Assembly: GCA_026874595.1 (NCBI GenBank)
Contig: CM049322.1
Location: forward strand, 57,228,386 to 57,292,385
Reading direction: 5' to 3'
Source of the DNA: Sipunculus nudus
Taxonomy: Eukaryota; Annelida; Sipuncula; Golfingiida; Sipunculidae
DNA length: 64,000 nt
Shown piece by piece: positions 49,408-59,699 of the stretch. A program made the position numbers and the translations under genes. The notes beneath the pieces were generated by a model. The model worked only from the letters and a program-made list of their open reading frames with translations. It was not told where the DNA came from and did no database searches. Position 1 is the first letter of the stretch. Each line of letters begins with the position of its first letter.

Positions 49408-49431
49408 AGTTCCATGTTTTCCATGCATCAG
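49408..49431 (+). other. Candidate 24-nt microexon
   Basis: Eight codons (SSMFSMHQ) lie between an acceptor (TATTTTACAG) and a donor (CAG|GTATAT). The phase (0-0) would join in frame to the candidate last exon at 49751. Very short, so support is weak. Confidence 0.2.
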
Positions 49432-49750
49432 GTATATTCATCTGCAAAGTACATGCTAGAATTTATACAAATATTCTTTTAAATAACTTCATCTGAGTGC
49501 CTTGGATCATGGGTCCCTTTTTTAAACAGCATAAGGTAATTGTTGAAAAATTTCAATGTTCTGATATACTGGTACTTAGAATATGGAGATAATTCACATA
49601 TATAACCTGCCTTCAAGTATATTGTTATACTAGGGCATATTATTTTTTTTTAGATGGGCTCATTGAGTGCTCTATGTAAAAGTTTGTGTAAAGTTTGGTA
49701 TGACCTAAAACAGCAAGGATAGTAAGTGGTGTGGTCTTTGTTCTAAATAG

Positions 49751-49888
49751 CAGATTCCTGAAGTTAGGATGCAAAAGCAGGTTGAAGTTAATTTAAACTT
49801 CCGAAAAGCGAAAGAAATTGCAACAACACATGATTGGTCAAGTACACCAAGCACACCAGATGCAGATCAAGATTACTACCAGTTATAG
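49751..49888 (+). CDS. Candidate terminal coding exon, unknown gene
   Basis: After an acceptor-like TTTGTTCTAAATAG, a frame of 45 codons runs to TAG at 49886-49888. Its product has a charged helical stretch (KQVEVNLNFRKAKEIATT) followed by an acidic tail with serine-threonine-proline content (SSTPSTPDADQDYYQL), which looks like a real protein C-terminus rather than a random A/T translation. The acceptor is a tandem TAGCAG, which would allow a one-residue splice variant. No family is recognised. Upstream exons were not found apart from a possible microexon at 49408. A second acceptor-like site (ACGTTTCAG) with a short frame follows near 50360-50395 and could be an alternative last exon or untranslated sequence. 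Confidence 0.35.
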   Translation, partial: QIPEVRMQKQVEVNLNFRKAKEIATTHDWSSTPSTPDADQDYYQL

Positions 49889-50650
49889 GTGTTTCCTTTA
49901 TTAAATCATTTAGGTTGGTATCCACACTCCAGGTAGAAAACATATTATCCTACTTTATCTATGTGATTTTTTATGACTGTGATTTTCCCAAAGCACATAT
50001 AAATTAGCGCCAGAAAATTAGCAAATTAGTTCATTGTTTGTCTAGAATTTAATTTAAGCAAAGCGATTTGGATCGGACATTTATCTGAAAAAAAATATTA
50101 ATACACATATTTCAAGTGTGGATTAAAGAATTTGGCAACTTCTTGGAAATTAAATGAATGTTTAGTGGGCATTAATAATGTACTTATATGGCAGACATAC
50201 TACAAAAATGTAAATAAGGTATCAATTTATATATATAGTGTAGAAATGGGAGCTTCTTTAGAATTAATTTAGTCTAACCATCAGACATTACCATTATTAA
50301 TCCATACAAAACTGTATAAATCAATGTTAATATGAATATATATATTTTTACGTTTCAGATGAAGTGTTTGCACCAGCATTTTAACGACCTCTAAGCAGAA
50401 GAAGAGAAGTTTGTCATGATGACAGAAAAGAACGTAATGTATAACTTTGATTATATTCATCTCAGTTGACAGTCATCTGATCAACCGTGAAGTTATAGTA
50501 TTATAACTTCATAGTTCAAACTATGACCCTTTGTCATATGTCCCAGCACTGCCTACAAGTAGGTCACTCAAACAAACATCTCCATTTCACACAGAGCTGT
50601 TACATGCTGTCAGTGTTGGTAGAGGCAGACATGATATTTCTTGTTTAGCA

Positions 50651-50682
<32 letters not shown>

Positions 50683-51085
50683 GAAGTGCCATTTACATAG
50701 TACAATAACTTAGTAACTGTGGAAATATATTGTTCTTAGGTCACTTGAAATAGTGACAATGGGTATCCAGACAGTAGGGATGGCATTTCAAAAGCCAAAC
50801 TTAGTTAAGACAAACACAACTGAAAGGTAAATGAAGTTTAATATTAAACATATCTGCACAATATATATTTAGTACATATCAGGGGCTTTTGGAATCCTCA
50901 TTTTAAGAAATTTGGTACTGTAAATTTCTGTATGTACTATTTATTTCATAATATTACACATATAAACATAAAATCCCATCATGTTCCTGTTTAGCCCATA
51001 CAGCAAAGACCTGTGACAACCATTTGCACTTGATACAACTAATTTTTTCTCCTCCGTTCAATGCCAGTTCTGTTAACTTCACAAC
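49889..51085. other. Non-coding stretch with a (TA)n tract
   Basis: No gene recognised. A short TATATA tract lies at 50650-50682. If the exon at 49751 is real, the first part would be its 3' untranslated region, but no AATAAA hexamer follows closely. Confidence 0.35.
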
Positions 51086-51087
51086 GA

Positions 51088-51665
51088 TAAGGTTGCCTTT
51101 AACATGCGGGCCCCCGCGCGGGTCCCGCACGGTTGAAATCCAACAAGAGTGTTATCACTGTCGCCTTTCCATACGTGCGGGCACCCGCGCGGGTCCCGCA
51201 TGCGGATCCAGCAGTGTTGGATTTCTGCGGGGGCCCGCATGCGGATGCTACATGTATATATCAGTAGAAGGCATGTGTCCTTGTATTTGAAAAGAAAAAT
51301 GAGCTGATAGAGCTTATTTAATTGCATTAAAAAAATATACGACCATTCTTCATTGAGATACGGCCCGGGACCAGCTCTAGTTAGAGTGTGACAGGAAATA
51401 GCCACCATTTAAGCCTGGCTGGTAAGATACGATATTAATCCGCTCCAATCTGCCTCATCAGTTAGTATAAATGTTTACACTGAATATTTTCTTAAGATAT
51501 TGCACTAAAATTTTAGAAACTATGATTATTAGTGCATGCGTTTATCCAAACTAATGGGTCACCCGCATGCGGGGACCCGCACATATGGAAAGGGACTCTT
51601 CGCATGCGGGGACCCGCGCGGGTCCCGCGCGGATGAAAATCCGCATGTATGGAAAGGCACCCTAA
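51088..51665. mobile_element. PIF/Harbinger-type MITE with GC-rich palindromes
   Basis: The 3-bp target duplication TAA is present at both borders (51088-51090 and 51663-51665). Inverted ends begin GGTTGCCTTTAACATGCGGG on the left and, on the minus strand, GGGTGCCTTTCCATACATGC on the right. A TWA target and GG-starting ends are the signature of PIF/Harbinger elements. The interior holds several GC palindromes built from GCGGGACCCGCGCGGGTCCC-like words (51106-51135, 51176-51205, 51226-51247, 51561-51583, 51601-51633), striking in AT-rich DNA. No transposase inside. Confidence 0.8.
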
Positions 51666-51782
51666 CATTTAAGCGTCTGACTGTCAAACAGTTACCATGC
51701 AGTTTGAACCTCAATCCTTCAGCACAAATGGCCACTTGATCTCCAACAAGCTCTATAATATTCTTGCCACTGCACATACTAA

Positions 51783-52000
51783 TGGATCAGGGCTACAGCC
51801 AGATTCCGATACTTTGCAGTGTTTGGTCGCGTGACCCAGATATGGTACATGACATCACTGTCTGTGACGTACATCATGGCCCTGCCTTTTTTACATTGGT
51901 CAGGCTTTACAGCAGTGGTCAGTGGTGATACTTACAGAGTCACTACCCTTGCTGGGCTGGTTCACTTGCTTAGCAACATTTCGCACCAGTACAGATTATG
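51783..52000 (+). CDS. Open frame of unknown nature, possible exon
   Basis: The frame opens after TAA at 51780-51782 and runs past 52000, where a good donor (TGTG|GTAAGT) occurs. The product includes ATARFRYFAVFGRVTQ and, later, GDTYRVTTLAGLVHLLSNISH. These two segments faintly recall the LRFFATGSF and GD--GVS-STV-R-V--VS blocks of Harbinger transposases, and a Harbinger MITE lies just upstream. The match is too weak to name the frame, and no acceptor or start was identified. Confidence 0.2.
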
Positions 52001-52163
52001 TGGTAAGTTCATTGGCAGCATTTGCCAATTGTCAGCATTTGACAGCAACCAACAGTGAAACTGAAAAGTCACTGATTTGAGGTACCAGGTGAAAGTCGGC
52101 ATTTAAAAATAGCTATGTATTTTTTTAATTCTAACAAAAGGCCTTCACATATCATTTATTATC

Positions 52164-52558
52164 AGGCATAATAACTAAAAATACACTTAACAATAATTTA
52201 AATTAAGCATAAAGCAAGCAAAAGAAGAACAGATCATGTCCCTATCATATAGTGAGTAGAGGAAGTGGCACATATACTTCCGGTATTTGAGGCCCACCAC
52301 GTTCACTGTTTGATGGAGCATGGTGATATACTGATCTCACCTTTATATCAATAACTAAAAGACACACTAGACAATAATTTTAATCAAGCATAAAGCAAGC
52401 AAACCAAGAACAGATCTTGTCCCTATCATATAGTGAGTAGAGGAAGTGGCACATATACGTCGGGTGTGTGAGGCCCACCACATTCACTGTTTGATGGAGC
52501 ATGGTGATACACTGATTAGTCCTTAATATTAAAAACTAAAAGGCACACTAGACAATAA
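52164..52558. repeat. ~183-bp tandem repeat (units 1, 2 and start of 3)
   Basis: Units start ATAACTAAAA-ACAC and contain AAGCATAAAGCAAGCAAA, GAACAGATC-TGTCCCTATC, ATATAGTGAGTAGAGGAAG and GCCCACCAC-TTCACTG. Unit 1 is near 52164, unit 2 near 52345, unit 3 near 52530. Unit 3 is interrupted at 52558 and resumes at 54310. Confidence 0.9.
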
Positions 52559-54309
52559 CTGTATCCGCCAAAATGAAGTTTTGCGGATACTATGTTTTTG
52601 ACCGGGTTCCGCCGCCGCCGCCGCCACCGCCGCGTTCGTTTCCGGAGAACTCCTCTGAGACTACTGGGCGGATTTTTCCGAAACTTACACAAAATTATCG
52701 GGTCACATGTGAACTGGTGCCTAACCAATTGCCCTTGACCTCTGGCCTTTCCTCTCTGCCAAGCGTCCATTTGTGCATTCTGTTTCCACACATAAACCCA
52801 CATATCTCGGGAACCATTTGACCGATCAGGAAAAAATGTTTACACAAATGTAGCCCTGGGATAGCTTTATAACATACACATAAAAGGTGGCGCCACCTGC
52901 AACCATTTGTGCACAGCGTCCATCTGTTTGTCTGCCTTAGGTTCAAATCACTCACATCTCTGCAGTGGTTTGACCAAATTACCTGAAATTCGGCATGCGT
53001 ATACATCCCGCATAGCTTTCTTGATTTTATGACAGGTGGCGCCACCTATATTCACGTTCACGCTGTAGACATCCATGCTTATATCTCCGGACTCGTTCAA
53101 CCAATCAGGAAAAATATTTTACACCAATGTAGCCCTGGAATAGCTTTATAACATACACAAAAATGGCGGAGTCACCTGGAGCCATTTTTGCACAGTGTCA
53201 ATCTGTTTGTCTGCCTTAGGTTCAAATCACTCACATCTCTGCAGTGGTTTGACTAAATTACCTGAAATTCAGCTTGCGTATACATCCCGCATAGCTTTCT
53301 TGATTTTATGACAGGTGGCGCCACCTATATTCACGTTCACGCTGTAGACATCCATGTTAATATCTCCGGACTCGTTCAACCAATCAGGAAAAATATTTTA
53401 CACCAATGTAGCCCTGGAATAGCTTTATAACATACACAAAAATGGCGGAGTCACCTGGAGCCATTTTTGCACAGTGTCAATCTGTTTGTCTGCCTTAGGT
53501 TCAAATCACTCACATCTCTGCAGTGGTTTGACTAAATTACCTGAAATTCAGCTTGCGTATACATCCCGCATAGCTTTCTTGATTTTATGACAGGTGGCGC
53601 CACCTATATTCACGTTCACGCTGTAGACATCCATGTTTATATCTCCGGACTCGTTCAACCAATCAGGAAAAATATTTTACACCAATGTAGCCCTTGGATA
53701 GCTTTATAACATACACAAAAATGGCGGAGTCACCTGGAGCCATTTTTGCACAGTGTCAATCTGTTTGTCTGCCTTGGGTTAAAATCACTCATATCTCTGC
53801 AGTGGTTTGAACAAATTACCTGTAATTCGGCATGCGTATACATCCTGGATAGCTTTCTTGATTTTATGACAGGTGGCGCCACCTATATTCACGTTCACGC
53901 TGCAGACATTAAAGCTTATATCTCCGGACTCGTTCAACCAACCAGGAAAAATATTTTACACTAATGTAGACCTTGGATAGCTTTATAACATACACAAAAA
54001 AGGTAGCGCCACCTGCAGCCATTTTTGCACAGCGTCCATCTGTTTGTCTGCTGTGGGATAAAATCACTCATCTCCGCAGTGGTTTGACTTTTCCGCATGC
54101 AATTTTGCATGTGTATACATCTTGGATAGTTTCTCATTCAAATAACAGGTGGCGCCACCTACAATCATGTTTATGTGGCAGAGATCCATTCTAATAAGTG
54201 ACACATGTAACTATATTTCCCCTTGCCACTCAATCCATGCCTCACTTCACCCGTCCTTCTCTGATTTTGGCGGATACACGTAGTTGCTTGTCGACTACCC
54301 GTATTCTAG
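52559..54309 (+). mobile_element. Helitron-like non-autonomous element carrying tandem repeats
   Basis: The insertion splits unit 3 of the surrounding ~183-bp repeat exactly between A (52558) and T (54310), the A^T target of Helitrons. The 3' end is CTAG (54306-54309), preceded by a hairpin GTAGT/ACTAC (54280-54284 and 54294-54298), the classic Helitron 3' terminus. The 5' end is less clear: insertion alignment gives CTGTATCC from 52559, while the usual TC start would be 52564. A 5' hairpin joins GTATCCGCCAAAA (52561-52573) to TTTTGCGGATAC, and GTATCCGCC also recurs inverted at 54269-54277. The interior has a (CCG)n run (52608-52633) and a large tandem array. No Rep/helicase frame, so it is non-autonomous. 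Confidence 0.7.
52740..54190. repeat. 278-bp dimeric satellite with GGTGGCGCCACC palindromes
   Basis: About five units of roughly 278 bp lie head to tail. Each unit has two related halves of about 147 and 130 bp: CATCTGTTTGTCTGCC, TGGTTTGACCAAATTACCTG, ATAGCTTTCTTGATTTTATG in one, and CATCCATG, ACTCGTTCAACCAATCAGG, ATAGCTTTATAACATACAC in the other. The 12-bp palindrome GGTGGCGCCACC lies at the half-unit joints near 52888, 53037, 53313, 53592, 53873 and 54151. In the middle units the alternate joint is degraded to ATGGCGGAGTCACC. The first partial half unit starts near 52740. Confidence 0.9.
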
Positions 54310-54420
54310 TTTTAATCAAGCATAAAGCAAGCAAAACAAGAACAGATCATGTCCCTATCACATAGTGAGTGAAGGGAAAGGAACATATACCTTGTCGTGT
54401 CGGAGCCCCACCACATTCAC
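54310..54420. repeat. Remainder of ~183-bp repeat unit 3
   Basis: TTTTAATCAAGCATAAAGCA through the CCCCACCACATTCAC block, continuing the unit interrupted at 52558. Confidence 0.9.
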
Positions 54421-55391
54421 ATAAACTGAAGTATTTCAGCATCAATTTAAATATTTCATTCAGTTATAATTAATTTTATTTTTGGCATTTTTGAGGAACA
54501 TGTTTAGTTTAAGTGCAATAAATATTATTCAGTACATATACACTCTTTAAACAGTACATTATGAAAATGTTATCGAATAGACAGATTGTCTTGACAAGTG
54601 GTGGCAGGTAGTATTCATTTGAACCGAATGTTGCTGTATTGTTAAGTTAAGGAAGTGTCAGTGTCATTCAGATTTATTGTGTCTTGGGGCTGGAATTAGC
54701 TTACCAACTGCTACCTGTCCTTTTTTTGGAGGATGTAAATGTTCTTGTAGTAAAGAAACGTGAAATAAGTTCAAGTAATGAAAGCTCAGTTGATAAAACC
54801 TGTAATTTCAACTTGTGTAACAATTACTTCAGTTCAAGAAATAAACCATATATAATGTATGAAGTTCTTAAGTATGTGATTCTTATCACCTTTATATCAA
54901 GGAACGCCACTCTTTTTTAAACGAAGTGAAAAAAAAAATGCCATTCCTTGATAAACGAAGTGAACAAAAGGACTCCCATGAGTCCCGGCGCCAGGGACCT
55001 TTCAGCGCCTTAAGCTATGGGTAAAATGGTGAAAAAAATCTGTCATTCGCGTTATTCACAGTCCGAAAAGGTACTATATAGCATCAAAAGCATGCCCATC
55101 AGTAATATAAAATATTTATACATTTATTTTACTAAATATTTCATAAATACCCTTGACAAATTAATAACACTAAGATTATGATGTATAGGACAGTATACCT
55201 TGCGGAATATAATATTAATTAAAAAAATGTTTTCGGATAACCTTAAAATTTACCACTTTAATGAAAACACGTGAACATTAGTTTCACATGCCCTCCTGTT
55301 GAGACAAGAGTTAGCATATACTTCTTGCTCATGCGCATTGCATAGTAAGGCAACCGTTTTCGGAAACATGTTTTTTTTTATTTAAAGGCAG
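54421..55391. other. Non-coding stretch with one unassigned open frame
   Basis: The plus frame 54684-54920 reads EDVNVLVVKKREISSSNESS after a pyrimidine tract (TGTCCTTTTTTTGGAG) and could be an exon, but no donor or family supports it. The remainder is AT-rich. Confidence 0.3.
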
Positions 55392-55495
55392 AAAATATCT
55401 AAATGTGTCAAGATTAGCGGCGGAGTTGCGTACAATAATCGCATAATGGCCAGTGCCATACACTATGCCATTAAGCCTCAAGGGAAAGCTTGTAG
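55392..55495 (+). CDS. Candidate internal coding exon, unknown gene
   Basis: A 104-nt segment lies between an acceptor with a long T run (TTTTTTTTATTTAAAGGCAG, ending 55391) and a consensus donor (TGTAG|GTAAGT at 55496). One frame is open throughout: it includes KCVKISGGVAYNNRIMASAI and HYAIKPQGKAC. The phase is 0 at the start and 2 at the end. Base composition is close to 45 percent GC against a much lower background. The minus-strand open frames here are its shadows. No family is recognised and no neighbouring exon was located. Confidence 0.3.
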
Positions 55496-55499
55496 GTAA

Positions 55500-57820
55500 G
55501 TGTTGAACTCGGAGCACTCTGTCGTTTTATCACCCCTTCTTGATCAGGCTGATTATTTGATCTTGACCGAAACCGGACAGACCATCTTTTTTTAAATAAG
55601 CAATTGATCTGGCTTTGATCCACACATTGACCACAAAAAGTGTTTGTTGTCAAAATCCCCATCTGTTCTCAATAATTATCAAATAAATGTTATAGATAGA
55701 AATGCTTTGTGTTAAAGAATAATTGATTATAACTACATGTTTGTTGGAACCAATAAATAACGAATCAGTAGGCCTCATTGCGAGCTGTGACGCCAGTCAT
55801 GTGTGAAAGCGTACGGTTATTGCCATCCATCCGAGTCCAACAATGACGCTGTAAACTTAACGTTGGACGGCAGGTCATAAGTTCTTGCCTGACTTCATTA
55901 AAATAAAAGAATACATGTTAAAATGGTAGAACGTGCAATAATGTTTGGAAGATGGTGTAGTTTCTTTTGGGATACAAGGTGCATTTAGATTGTGTAGCAT
56001 AATAAATATGAAAACATATTTGCTTTCTCATCCCGTGGGATATTTATTTGGGCGGCTTTCGTGCCATACCGTGCCATATCAGAAGTGAGTGCGCATGCGC
56101 GTGATCAAGCGATACCACTTGGAAAAGTAACTGATGAACACAACACAGGGCGGTCGAGGAAGACTAAGAACCATACCCTTTTTTAACTCTTTGAAGCCAT
56201 ATGATTTTATTACGTCTTAAATATAAAGGATAGAATCAATATTTAATCGATATATTTGATTTGTGAAAGATATATTATATCATTTTCTTTTGATTAATAT
56301 ATGTTATTTATATTTATAGTAAGAGTATTATAAAATATATGTGAAATGTGTCAACTTAAGCCAGACATTTCAAGACATATAATAAACAAAAACATATGTT
56401 ATTTTGTATTATTATAAATCAATTTTAAGTCTTGGCTGATATTGGTATGAAGACGCTAAATACAGACCTCCTACCTCACAGACATTTGTTACTGTGAGTT
56501 ACTATGAATCAATTATTTTAAATATTATTAAATTTCGGGCTTGCCAAATGCGGAAGCTGAAGATTATTTGCAGACAATCATAGAAATGCATGCGGAATTG
56601 TTCTTGGTGATAATTAATTGAACTTGGATCTTAACCGTTTGCTAAGCTAACCGCTCCAGCAAAAGCAAACAAGCCAGAGTCATTTCCACCGTTCTGAATT
56701 TGGAAAGGGCATGATACTATTTTTTAAAGATCGGGAGATTTCGGGAACTGATGCACAAATTTGATAAATGACATTCTCAGGTTAGTTTACATCGAGCGAA
56801 TCATAATATATTAACTGTATCCGGTGTACAGCCAATGGTTGTGGCTGTTAACCTGTGATTAAACCTACCGCATAGTAAAATCGCTCTTTTTATTCATTAG
56901 GGGCCAAAAGTGGGCTCTGTAGACCATTTATATGGAATTTATTGTTTATAATAGTTCGAGCAGGATCAATATGTTTATCTGATAACCTGAATCCAGGAGT
57001 CAGTATTTTCTTTTGTTCACGCACAGGTAAATGATATTGAACCGTTGTTTTTTATTTTCAGGAGGTTCATTTATTGAGAGGTGATCGCCCGTACTATCGT
57101 CTATTCGTGGCCATGTTTGAACCGGATTGGTTTACTATCAGGCTGCTCTATAGTTTGTATATTCTCTGGAACAGTTTTTATTTTTGGGGGGCTGAGGTTC
57201 TTTTTTGAGGTAATATTTGTTTGTGGCCAGGATATTTAACAAGATTTACTTTACTCCCGAAGTGCTCAATGGAATGTTAATTCTCTGCAACACTTTTCGT
57301 ACATATACTTTTCTTTTCTCTAAAAATATTTAAGGTTTTTTTTGTACCCTTACGTCTCAAATTTTTATTGCATACATTTTGCTTAGTGATTTTCTTGGTG
57401 GTGCCCCCTTCCTAGTCTTCATTAAGTTATCTAGAGTTTTTTTTGTGGATCACTGTGATTTGTAGATTCAGAATTACTAGATGGAAGTTATAAAGCTTGG
57501 TGGTATCCCTATAATCTGTATAAGTATATTCTGTGCTTGGGTATAAGGGGTTTGTCTTACTGAGATTTTAGTTTATATGATCTGGGACAAGTGTCATTTT
57601 TACATACATGTAATTGTTATCATGGTTTATTGCATCCACATAATATGTATTACTTTTTCTGTGAGATATCTGCTCATATGTAATGTCTGATGATTTACTT
57701 GTATTTTCATGACAAGAATCTCACTTAACATCTTCATTTACCTGCCATTTAGCCAAAATATTTTCCAGTGTATGTAACTTATCAAAGATTTTTTTTTCAT
57801 CACCGCAGGTGCTCATAAAA
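55500..57820. other. AT-rich non-coding stretch
   Basis: No coding, RNA or repeat feature could be supported. The minus frame 55471-55662 has no domain. Confidence 0.4.
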
Positions 57821-57824
57821 TAAA

Positions 57825-58660
57825 CTATGTCTATACAAATTTTTGGTGCTTTCTCATATTTTTAATGGGGGTTAATTTTTTTCTTACTGTTTGGCTTGGT
57901 GGTTTGGTAGGTTCATTTGCAGTAGCTTCATCATTTTTCCCTGCACTTAGTTCTACATTTGCCGAGACATCATAGGCGGAATCAGAAGAATATACAGGCT
58001 CAGGCTTCACTACATCGATGCCTTTACCGAGAATATCCATTTCAGACTTCTTTAACCAATGGTCTGAAACTAGGTGTTTTCTTAATACAAGTTCAGCGCA
58101 TTCCATGCTGCTAATTTATGAGAATGCGTGCCCTTTTTACATGTTTTACCAATTTCCATCTGGTTATCAAGGGATAATTTATAGTTTATGCACAAATCTA
58201 ATTCCCGAAAATTGTTAACAGTCAAAACTGGATCATTATGATCAATCTTGATCATTCCTGCACGGCTTCATCTAAATAGGAATGGGGTTTAATGAACGCT
58301 TTCAGCATTTGATTATAAGATTCTATTCTGTTGTTTGTAATGTTCCAATAGGTCTTAAGGGAGACTGGAGAATAATGTGCCCACCGCTCCTTACAACTGA
58401 GACAGTTACGATTCAAATATTTAAAAAAAATCTGTTGGGGCTTCCTCTCCAAGTGACAAAAACGTATTGGTCAAATTCGTTGACGTGGGCAGCGTTTACC
58501 AGTTTTCATTATATTTGTCTTCCTGTTGGTGCTTATTTCTAATTGAGCCAGCTTTTTCTTTAAGTATTTCATCACATGAAAAGAGCACAGTAAAATTTGT
58601 TTCTTCTGGGACTGTCTTCTCAAGGAATGATTTCAGTGATATCTTTATCTATCTACCTAT
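57825..58660 (-). pseudogene. MULE/ZSWIM-like transposase relic
   Basis: On the minus strand, pieces in different frames line up as one protein. First ISLKSFLEKTVPEETNFTVL and FSCDEILKEKAGSIRNKHQQ (about 58640-58540). Then NEFDQYVFVTWRGSPNRF (about 58480-58430), NCLSCKERWAHYSP, then YWNITNNRIESYNQMLKAFI (about 58355-58290), then FRELDLCINYKLSLDNQ (about 58210-58155), and finally MECAELVLRKHLVSDHWLKK with an acidic, proline-containing tail (58106-57831). The W--Y then N-TNNRIES-N--LK block is characteristic of the MULE transposase domain shared with ZSWIM1/3-type proteins. At least four frameshifts make it a relic of a mutator-like transposon or a dead copy of a domesticated SWIM gene. No terminal repeats were identified. 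Confidence 0.7.
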
Positions 58661-58676
58661 CTATCTATCTATTTTT
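58650..58676. repeat. (CTAT)n microsatellite
   Basis: Short run of CTAT tetranucleotides at the edge of the transposase relic. Confidence 0.8.
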
Positions 58677-58771
58677 TCTTTCAATGTAAGCTACTACCCA
58701 CTGTCATATGTAAGTTGGCGATCTTAGATTATTTTCATTATAAATATGATTTTGAATATATATGTATGTTA

Positions 58772-59175
58772 TTATTACCTCCGCAAAGCCCGGCGGTGGG
58801 GGTTATGTTTTTGGCAGCGTTTGTTTGTCTGTTTATCAGTTTGTGTGTTAGCACGATAACATATAAATTCCTCAGCGGGGTTTGATGACATTTTCAGAAT
58901 ACCTTAGCTATGATACAGGGAAAATTGATCAAATTCTGGGGGCAATCCATGCGTAAATAACCCCAGGATGCGTATTAGTGTTTTATTGTGGTTCATAGCA
59001 TATTCGTTTTCGCAGAAGACGATATGACCATATTTTGGGTGCGAGTCTTCACACAGGACAATGACGTCACTCCACGTGTACGTGCCGATTCCGTTAAAGG
59101 TGTTGGTAAATCAAAGTACAGCAGGGAGGGCAACGGTTGTTAATTGTTCGTTGTGATATATTCCTTGGGCCTAAT
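58772..59175. repeat. CCTCCGC-type dispersed repeat, copy 2
   Basis: Starts TTATTACCTCCGC and GGCGGTGGGGGTTATG, then GTTTGTTTGTCTG, GGTTTGATGACATTTTCAG, then a distal part GACGTCACTCCACG, GTTAAAGGTGTTGGTAAATC and CAACGGTTGTT shared with 60465-60800. The start is a widespread invertebrate dispersed element end. Confidence 0.8.
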
Positions 59176-59423
59176 GCAATAAAAACGTAAATCACTTAAT
59201 GCAACCTTTATATATATTTGTCCCACAAGCGGCGTATTTTCCTTTGTTCTAACTGTACGTTCAAATCTGCTTACATCACCGGGTCTGTCACGGATTATGA
59301 AGAGTGACCATGCAAGTGAGGTTGCATGATGACTTTCCAAATATGGCAAAGAAGCGGGGGTAGCCAAAAAAAAATACACGCGTGACCTTCGACCAAGCAG
59401 GCGGGGCATGTGGGACAAATCAA

Positions 59424-59566
59424 TTATAGCCCAATGAAATGTAAAGCAAGCCATGACATTTGCTTGGCTTGTGTCAATCATGGCAGGCTCGCATTAACGC
59501 CTCGCCTGCCATGTGACACAAGCCTCGCAAACCTCACGGCTTGCATTACATTTCATTGGGCTATAA
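59424..59566. mobile_element. 143-bp foldback MITE
   Basis: The two halves form a nearly complete inverted repeat: the left starts TTATAGCCCAATGAAATGTA (59424) and the right ends TACATTTCATTGGGCTATAA (59566). The arms are about 62 bp with a loop of roughly 18 bp around 59491-59507. The TA dinucleotides at each end could be a TA target duplication or part of the ends. The sequence abuts a (TA)n tract. No coding role. Confidence 0.85.
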
Positions 59567-59569
59567 CAA

Positions 59570-59572
<3 letters not shown>

Positions 59573-59640
<68 letters not shown>
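59573..59640. repeat. (TA)n(GA)n compound microsatellite
   Basis: TA dinucleotides to about 59611, then GA dinucleotides. Confidence 0.95.
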
Positions 59641-59645
<5 letters not shown>

Positions 59646-59699
59646 TATACATCAGGACCGGAAAGTTCAGCAGCTTAAGAGTGGCTCCTGTAGACACTC

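Noticed and set aside
52608-52633. Proline-rich protein segment encoded by (CCG)n
   Set aside because: It lies inside the Helitron-like element, and the frame (52573-52821) crosses satellite DNA.
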